From: Bradyrhizobium sp. LTSP849
GTDB lineage: Bacteria; Pseudomonadota; Alphaproteobacteria; Rhizobiales; Xanthobacteraceae
DNA: 64,000 nucleotides
Direction of reading: 5' to 3'
Assembly (NCBI RefSeq): GCF_000938255.1
Contig: NZ_JYMR01000023.1
Coordinates: 124,001 to 188,000 of the forward strand
Shown here: piece after piece, positions 60,357 through 64,000 of the stretch
Layout: each line of letters opens with the position of its first letter
Numbering within the stretch: the first letter of the stretch is position 1
The notes under the pieces: model-generated
What the model was told of the DNA's origin: nothing
The model's input: only the letters and a program-made list of their open reading frames with translations
The model's database searches: none
Position numbers and translations under genes: made by a program

Positions 60357-61333
60357 AAGAACAGGACATGCGCGAGCACGGTGGAAATCTCGATCAGGCC
60401 CAGCAGCGTTTTGGCGGACGCGCGGAGGACTGGATCGATCTCTCGACGGGGATCAACCGGTTGCCTTATCCCGTGGGCGGAGTGAGCGTGCGCGCATGGA
60501 GCGCACTGCCGTCGCGCTACGAAATCGACGCCCTGCATCAGGCTGCTCAGCACGCCTATCGCACAAGCGCGCCGGTTGTCGCGATGGGCGGCGCACAGGC
60601 CGCCATCCAACTGTTGCCGCAACTCGCGCCGCGCGGCCGGGCGCGCATCCTCGCGCCGACCTACAACGAATATGCTCCAGTTCTGTCGGCCGCAGGTTGG
60701 GAGGTCGAAGAGGTGAGCGAGCTTGACGCGCTGGCCGGCGCGGACCTCGCCATCGTCGTCAATCCCAACAATCCCGACGGGCGCTGGTACACGCCTGCGA
60801 ATTTGTTCGCACTGCTGCCACGCGTTGGCCGCCTCGTGATCGACGAGAGTTTCACCGACGCAGTTCCGCATTTGTCGCTCGCTTCGGAAGCAGTTCGGCC
60901 GGGGCTGGTGATCCTGCGTTCATTCGGAAAATTTTACGGGCTCGCCGGCCTGCGGCTCGGCTTTGCGCTTGGCCATGCCGACGACATCGCCAAGCTCGCG
61001 GCGATGTCTGGTCCATGGCCGGTGTCGGGCGCAGCGATCGCGATCGGCTGCCGCGCCTTGCGCGATGATGACTGGGCCAAGGCCACATCGGCGCGGCTTG
61101 CAAGGGACAGCGTTAGGCTCGACGCTATGGTGCAATCGCAGGGCTTGAGGCTCGTCGGCGGCACACCATTGTTTCGTCTCTATGAGATGCCCGACGCTCT
61201 CGCTGCACAGGAGAAGTTGGCGAGCGCTCAGATTTGGTCGCGCGTCTTCGTACAGCAGCCGACATGGTTGCGCCTTGGACTTCCGGGCGACGAATCCGAA
61301 TGGTCGCGCCTCGCCGAGGTCCTAGCGCGCTAG
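60353..61333 (+). CDS. cobD: L-threonine-O-3-phosphate decarboxylase (CobD; CobC in aerobic naming)
   Basis: A PLP-dependent decarboxylase of about 326 residues that makes aminopropanol phosphate for CbiB. REHGGNLDQAQQRFGG at the N-terminus, NPNNPDGRWYTP, DESFTDAVP and the PLP-lysine region LRSFGKFYGLAGLRLGFALG are characteristic. GTG 60353, overlapping the cbiB stop, is used; ATG 60368 is an alternative giving MREHGG. Its 3' end overlaps the convergent cobQ by 12 bases. Confidence 0.9.
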   Translation: MKEQDMREHGGNLDQAQQRFGGRAEDWIDLSTGINRLPYPVGGVSVRAWSALPSRYEIDALHQAAQHAYRTSAPVVAMGGAQAAIQLLPQLAPRGRARILAPTYNEYAPVLSAAGWEVEEVSELDALAGADLAIVVNPNNPDGRWYTPANLFALLPRVGRLVIDESFTDAVPHLSLASEAVRPGLVILRSFGKFYGLAGLRLGFALGHADDIAKLAAMSGPWPVSGAAIAIGCRALRDDDWAKATSARLARDSVRLDAMVQSQGLRLVGGTPLFRLYEMPDALAAQEKLASAQIWSRVFVQQPTWLRLGLPGDESEWSRLAEVLAR

Positions 61334-62770
61334 CGCGAGCAGGCCCTCGACATCGAGATGAGTCTCGATGTGATTGGCAAGCGCATCCAGCGCGCTCTCG
61401 ACCCTGGCGTGATACGGCTCGTCGCCTGCGGGAATATCGAGCTTCGCGAGATACGCCCTGCGAAAGTCGTCGGACGTGAAGAGGCCGTGCAAATAGCTGC
61501 CCTGTACGCGCCCGTCGCGCGAAATTGCGCCTTCCGGCTCGCCGTTGAGTTTCGCGAACGGATGAGCACGATCAGGCCCGTCGGTGTGGCCGATATGGAT
61601 TTCGTAGGCCTGGATCAGCTGGTCCGTTGCCGCGTGCACCGCTGCAACACGCGTCAATGTCTTCTGCGCACTCATCTCCGTCATCACGTCGAGAAGTCCG
61701 AGGCCCGGTGTTTCGCCCGCGGGGCCTTCAATGCCGTCGGGATCAGTGACGCTCCGTCCCAGCATCTGATAACCGCCGCAGAGGCCGAGCACGTGACCGC
61801 CCCTGCGGTGATGCGCCAGCAGATCGATGTCCCAGCCCTGCGCCCGCAGGAAAGCGAGATCGCCACGCGTGGATTTGGAGCCGGGGATGATGACGAGGCG
61901 CACGTCGCCGGGGATCGCTTCGCCCGGACGCACCATCACGAGATCGACGCCCGGTTCGAGCTTGAGCGGATCGAGATCGTCAAAATTGGCGATCCGCGAC
62001 AATGCGAGACAGGCGATCTTGCATTGGCCAGGCTTTCGCGCGTCGCTCAGGCCCAGCGCATCCTCAGCCGGGAGCTCGCCGGCGCGGGTGAACCAGGGCA
62101 GCACGCCAAGGCCGCGCCACGACGTTTTCTGCTCGATCAGCTTGTAACCGTCATCGAACAGCGTGGGATCGCCGCGAAACTTGTTGATGACAAAGCCCTG
62201 GATCATCGCGGCATCATCCGGATCGATCACCGTCTTGATGCCGACGAGCTGGGCGATGACGCCGCCGCGATCGATGTCGCCGACCAGCACGACGGGGACG
62301 TCGGCCTTGCGCGCGAAGCCCATATTGGCGATGTCGGCCTTGCGCAGATTGACCTCAGCGGGGCTGCCGGCGCCCTCGACCAGCACGAGATCGGCGCGCG
62401 CCTTCAGCCGCTCAAAACTCTCCATCACCGCGCCCATCAGCGACGGCTTCATCGCCGCGTATTCGCGCGCTCGCGCGGTGGCGATGCGTTTTCCCTGCAC
62501 AATAATTTGCGCACCGACATCGGTCTCAGGCTTGAGCAGCACCGGGTTCATGTCGGTATGCGGCTCGACGCCGGCGGCGAGCGCCTGGAGTGCCTGGGCG
62601 CGGCCGATCTCGCCGCCATCGACGGTGACGGCCGCGTTGTTCGACATGTTCTGCGGCTTGAACGGCAGCACACGCAGGCCGCGCCGCGTGAAGGCGCGCG
62701 CGAGGCCGGCGACGATGAGCGACTTGCCCACGTCCGAGCCGGCTCCCTGGATCATCAATGCGCGCGCCAT
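61322..62770 (-). CDS. cobQ: Cobyric acid synthase CobQ
   Basis: A 482-residue glutamine amidotransferase that amidates four carboxylates of adenosylcobyrinic acid a,c-diamide. The N-terminal ATP-binding domain starts LMIQGAGSDVGKSLIVAGLA and contains PFKPQNMSNNAA, the class I-type glutaminase half has HVLGLCGGYQMLG (nucleophilic Cys) and GSYLHGLF (His). ATG 62770 is chosen over the TTG at 62782. It follows cobO by 12 bases on the same strand. Confidence 0.93.
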   Translation of the reverse strand: MARALMIQGAGSDVGKSLIVAGLARAFTRRGLRVLPFKPQNMSNNAAVTVDGGEIGRAQALQALAAGVEPHTDMNPVLLKPETDVGAQIIVQGKRIATARAREYAAMKPSLMGAVMESFERLKARADLVLVEGAGSPAEVNLRKADIANMGFARKADVPVVLVGDIDRGGVIAQLVGIKTVIDPDDAAMIQGFVINKFRGDPTLFDDGYKLIEQKTSWRGLGVLPWFTRAGELPAEDALGLSDARKPGQCKIACLALSRIANFDDLDPLKLEPGVDLVMVRPGEAIPGDVRLVIIPGSKSTRGDLAFLRAQGWDIDLLAHHRRGGHVLGLCGGYQMLGRSVTDPDGIEGPAGETPGLGLLDVMTEMSAQKTLTRVAAVHAATDQLIQAYEIHIGHTDGPDRAHPFAKLNGEPEGAISRDGRVQGSYLHGLFTSDDFRRAYLAKLDIPAGDEPYHARVESALDALANHIETHLDVEGLLALAR

Positions 62771-62782
62771 CGTTGAGCCCAA

Positions 62783-63418
62783 TCAGAACTCGACGCCGGC
62801 CTGCGCCTTGATGCCGGAGCGGAAGGGATGCTTGACCAGCGTCATCTCGGTGACGAGATCGGCGATCTCGATCAGCTCATCCTTGGCGTTACGCCCGGTG
62901 AGCACGACATGCGTCATCGGCGGCTTCTCGGTTTTCAGGAAATCGACGATCTCCGCGATGTCGAGATAGTCGTAACGCAGCGCGATGTTGATCTCGTCGA
63001 GCACGACCATGTGCAGGCGCTCATCCATGATCAGCTCCTTGGCCTTTTCCCAGCCTGCGCGCGCGGCGGCGATGTCGCGGGCACGATCCTGCGTCTCCCA
63101 GGTGAAGCCTTCGCCCATGGCGTGGAACTGGCAGAGATCGCCAAAGTGGCCCGTGAGCAGCCGGCGCTCGCCGGTATCCCAAGCGCCCTTGATGAACTGT
63201 ACGACCGCGCAGGGGAAGCCATGGGCGACGCAGCGCATGATCATGCCGAAGGCTGAGGAGGACTTGCCCTTGCCGGCACCGGTGTGGACGATGATGAGGC
63301 CCTTTTCGCCGCTCTTGGTCGCCATGATCTTGTCGCGGGCGACCTTGATCTTCGCCATTTTCGCAGCGTGGCGGGCGTCAGTTTCCTCGGCCGTTTGGCT
63401 ATCCGGTTCAGGCGTCAT
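62783..63418 (-). CDS. cobO: Cob(I)yrinic acid a,c-diamide adenosyltransferase CobO
   Basis: A 211-residue adenosyltransferase of the CobO/CobA/BtuR family that attaches the adenosyl group to cobalt. The P-loop IIVHTGAGKGKSSSAFGM (about residues 41-58), the FIKGAWDTGERRLL region and VVLDEINIALRYDYLD are diagnostic; a charged tail of about 35 residues precedes the core, as in other alphaproteobacterial CobO. ATG 63418 follows AGGAG; the open frame to 63721 is antisense to the riboswitch and rejected. Confidence 0.92.
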   Translation of the reverse strand: MTPEPDSQTAEETDARHAAKMAKIKVARDKIMATKSGEKGLIIVHTGAGKGKSSSAFGMIMRCVAHGFPCAVVQFIKGAWDTGERRLLTGHFGDLCQFHAMGEGFTWETQDRARDIAAARAGWEKAKELIMDERLHMVVLDEINIALRYDYLDIAEIVDFLKTEKPPMTHVVLTGRNAKDELIEIADLVTEMTLVKHPFRSGIKAQAGVEF

Positions 63419-63470
63419 CGGACGGGCTCCTTCGGCTTGACAAGTGGCGGCCGGGGGCAAATGGTGGGCC

Positions 63471-63666
63471 GACGTTGGTTCCTGTCCTATGACAGGCGAA
63501 GAGGGAATGCGATAGGGTCCGAATCGGCAAGATTTGGCTCCAAAATGCAGCCGCCCCCGCGACCGTGACCGGAGAGATGCCCGAAGCCACTGATCCCCAA
63601 GGGGATCGGGAAGGCGGGGATCGTAGGGGAAACCCTGCTCCGCAAGCCGGGAGACCTGCCAGCGCC
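63471..63666 (+). promoter_or_regulatory. Cobalamin (B12) riboswitch
   Basis: Conserved elements occur in order on the + strand: P1 CGTTGG (63473-63478) pairing with CCAGCG (63659-63664), a CCTGTC-CTAT-GACAGG hairpin (63481-63496), GAAGAGGGAA (63498-63507), the core GCAGCCGCCCCCGCGACC (from 63549), GCCACTG (63586-63592), a GATCCCC/GGGGATC hairpin, GGGAAGGC (63608-63615) and the B12 box GCCGGGAGACCTGCC (63646-63660). It lies about 100 bases upstream of the DUF1636 start and points to it, so it should shut that gene and probably following cobalamin genes when B12 is plentiful. A small stem GCGGA/TCCGC (63681-63698) may belong to the expression platform. Confidence 0.9.
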
Positions 63667-63771
63667 GAAGTTTTGCACCGGCGGACGGGGTGTTCCGCGA
63701 CGGGGAAACGGGCCTTCGCAAGAACGGTTCGTGCGCCTCATCGCTTCCCGCTGTTTATCCTGGAAGAGGCG

Positions 63772-64000
63772 ATGACTGTCACACTTCACGTCTGCATCAC
63801 CTGCCGTGCCGGCCAGACACTCAGCGAGGGCGAAGTCGCGCCGGGTAAGCGCTTGCATGGTGCGATCCTCGACGCGGGTGTGCCCGATGGTGTCAATGTG
63901 GTTCCCGTCGAATGCCTGTCGGCCTGTAGCCAGGGCTGTTCGGTCGCGCTCAGCGCGCCCGGCCGCTGGTCCTATGTCTATGGCCGCCTGTCGGAGGCCC
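63772..64000 (+). CDS. DUF1636 (2Fe-2S-ferredoxin-like metal-binding) protein, 5' part
   Basis: The first 76 codons of a gene cut by the right edge, starting at ATG 63772 after GGAAGAGG. The sequence has CITC near the N-terminus (Cys8, Cys11) and ECLSACSQGC (three cysteines), the pattern of DUF1636 small metal-binding proteins, which recall thioredoxin-like 2Fe-2S ferredoxins. Such genes commonly sit at the head of cobalamin operons containing cobW and cobN. The B12 riboswitch immediately upstream supports a role in cobalamin synthesis or cobalt handling. Exact function is not established. Confidence 0.8.
   Translation, partial: MTVTLHVCITCRAGQTLSEGEVAPGKRLHGAILDAGVPDGVNVVPVECLSACSQGCSVALSAPGRWSYVYGRLSEA

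Noticed and set aside
62783..63721. Extended 312-codon CobO frame
   Set aside because: The extra N-terminus is antisense to the conserved cobalamin riboswitch; ATG 63418 has an AGGAG site and gives normal CobO length.

Overview
This high-GC window has the gene style and short dispersed repeats of a Bradyrhizobium-like alphaproteobacterium (order Hyphomicrobiales). The assignment rests on gene content and remembered repeat families, not on a database search. Coding density is high. I saw no tRNA, rRNA, CRISPR array, transposase or phage gene.

Left part (1-17.5 kb, mostly + strand): the 3' end of a monosaccharide ABC permease; a HAD phosphatase; a SorC-type sugar regulator; then a polyol operon with a sorbitol/mannitol-type ABC transporter, an SDR dehydrogenase, an FGGY D-ribulokinase-like kinase and a PfkB kinase. 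Together these import a sugar alcohol, oxidise it to a ketose and phosphorylate it. A DeoR/SorC-like palindrome lies upstream of the transporter. Next come an amidase and a complete dipeptide-type ABC transporter, followed by repeats and a decayed copy of the transporter binding-protein 3' end.

Middle (18-34.2 kb): a MauG/cytochrome c peroxidase-like dihaem protein with an amicyanin-like cupredoxin, a chemoreceptor and a CorA transporter on +. An eight-gene minus-strand operon follows (IclR regulator, polyamine-type ABC transporter, AroM-family protein, DUF917, short HyuA-like ATPase) that looks like uptake and breakdown of an unidentified cyclic amide or thiohydantoin. An MhqO/MhqD-like quinone-detoxification pair is divergent from a LysR regulator. 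A solitary gene of lower GC than its neighbours encodes a protein resembling class III nucleotidyl cyclases.

Right part (34.3-64 kb): a Tat-exported binding protein overlaps the gene of a hybrid histidine kinase (sensor, HK, REC, HPt). A two-partner secretion locus carries a 5,513-residue LktA/filamentous-haemagglutinin-type exoprotein, its FhaC/ShlB outer-membrane transporter and an unknown secreted protein upstream. A cobalamin late-pathway cluster ends the window (cobU-cobS-bluB on -, cbiB-cobD on +, cobO-cobQ on -), with a cobalamin riboswitch on + leading into a DUF1636 gene cut by the window end.

Best candidates for undescribed biology are the HyuA-like/DUF917/AroM operon, the orphan cyclase-like gene, the MauG-like plus amicyanin-like pair without methylamine dehydrogenase genes, the binding-protein/hybrid-kinase pair, and the giant exoprotein with its cysteine-containing module and secreted companion.
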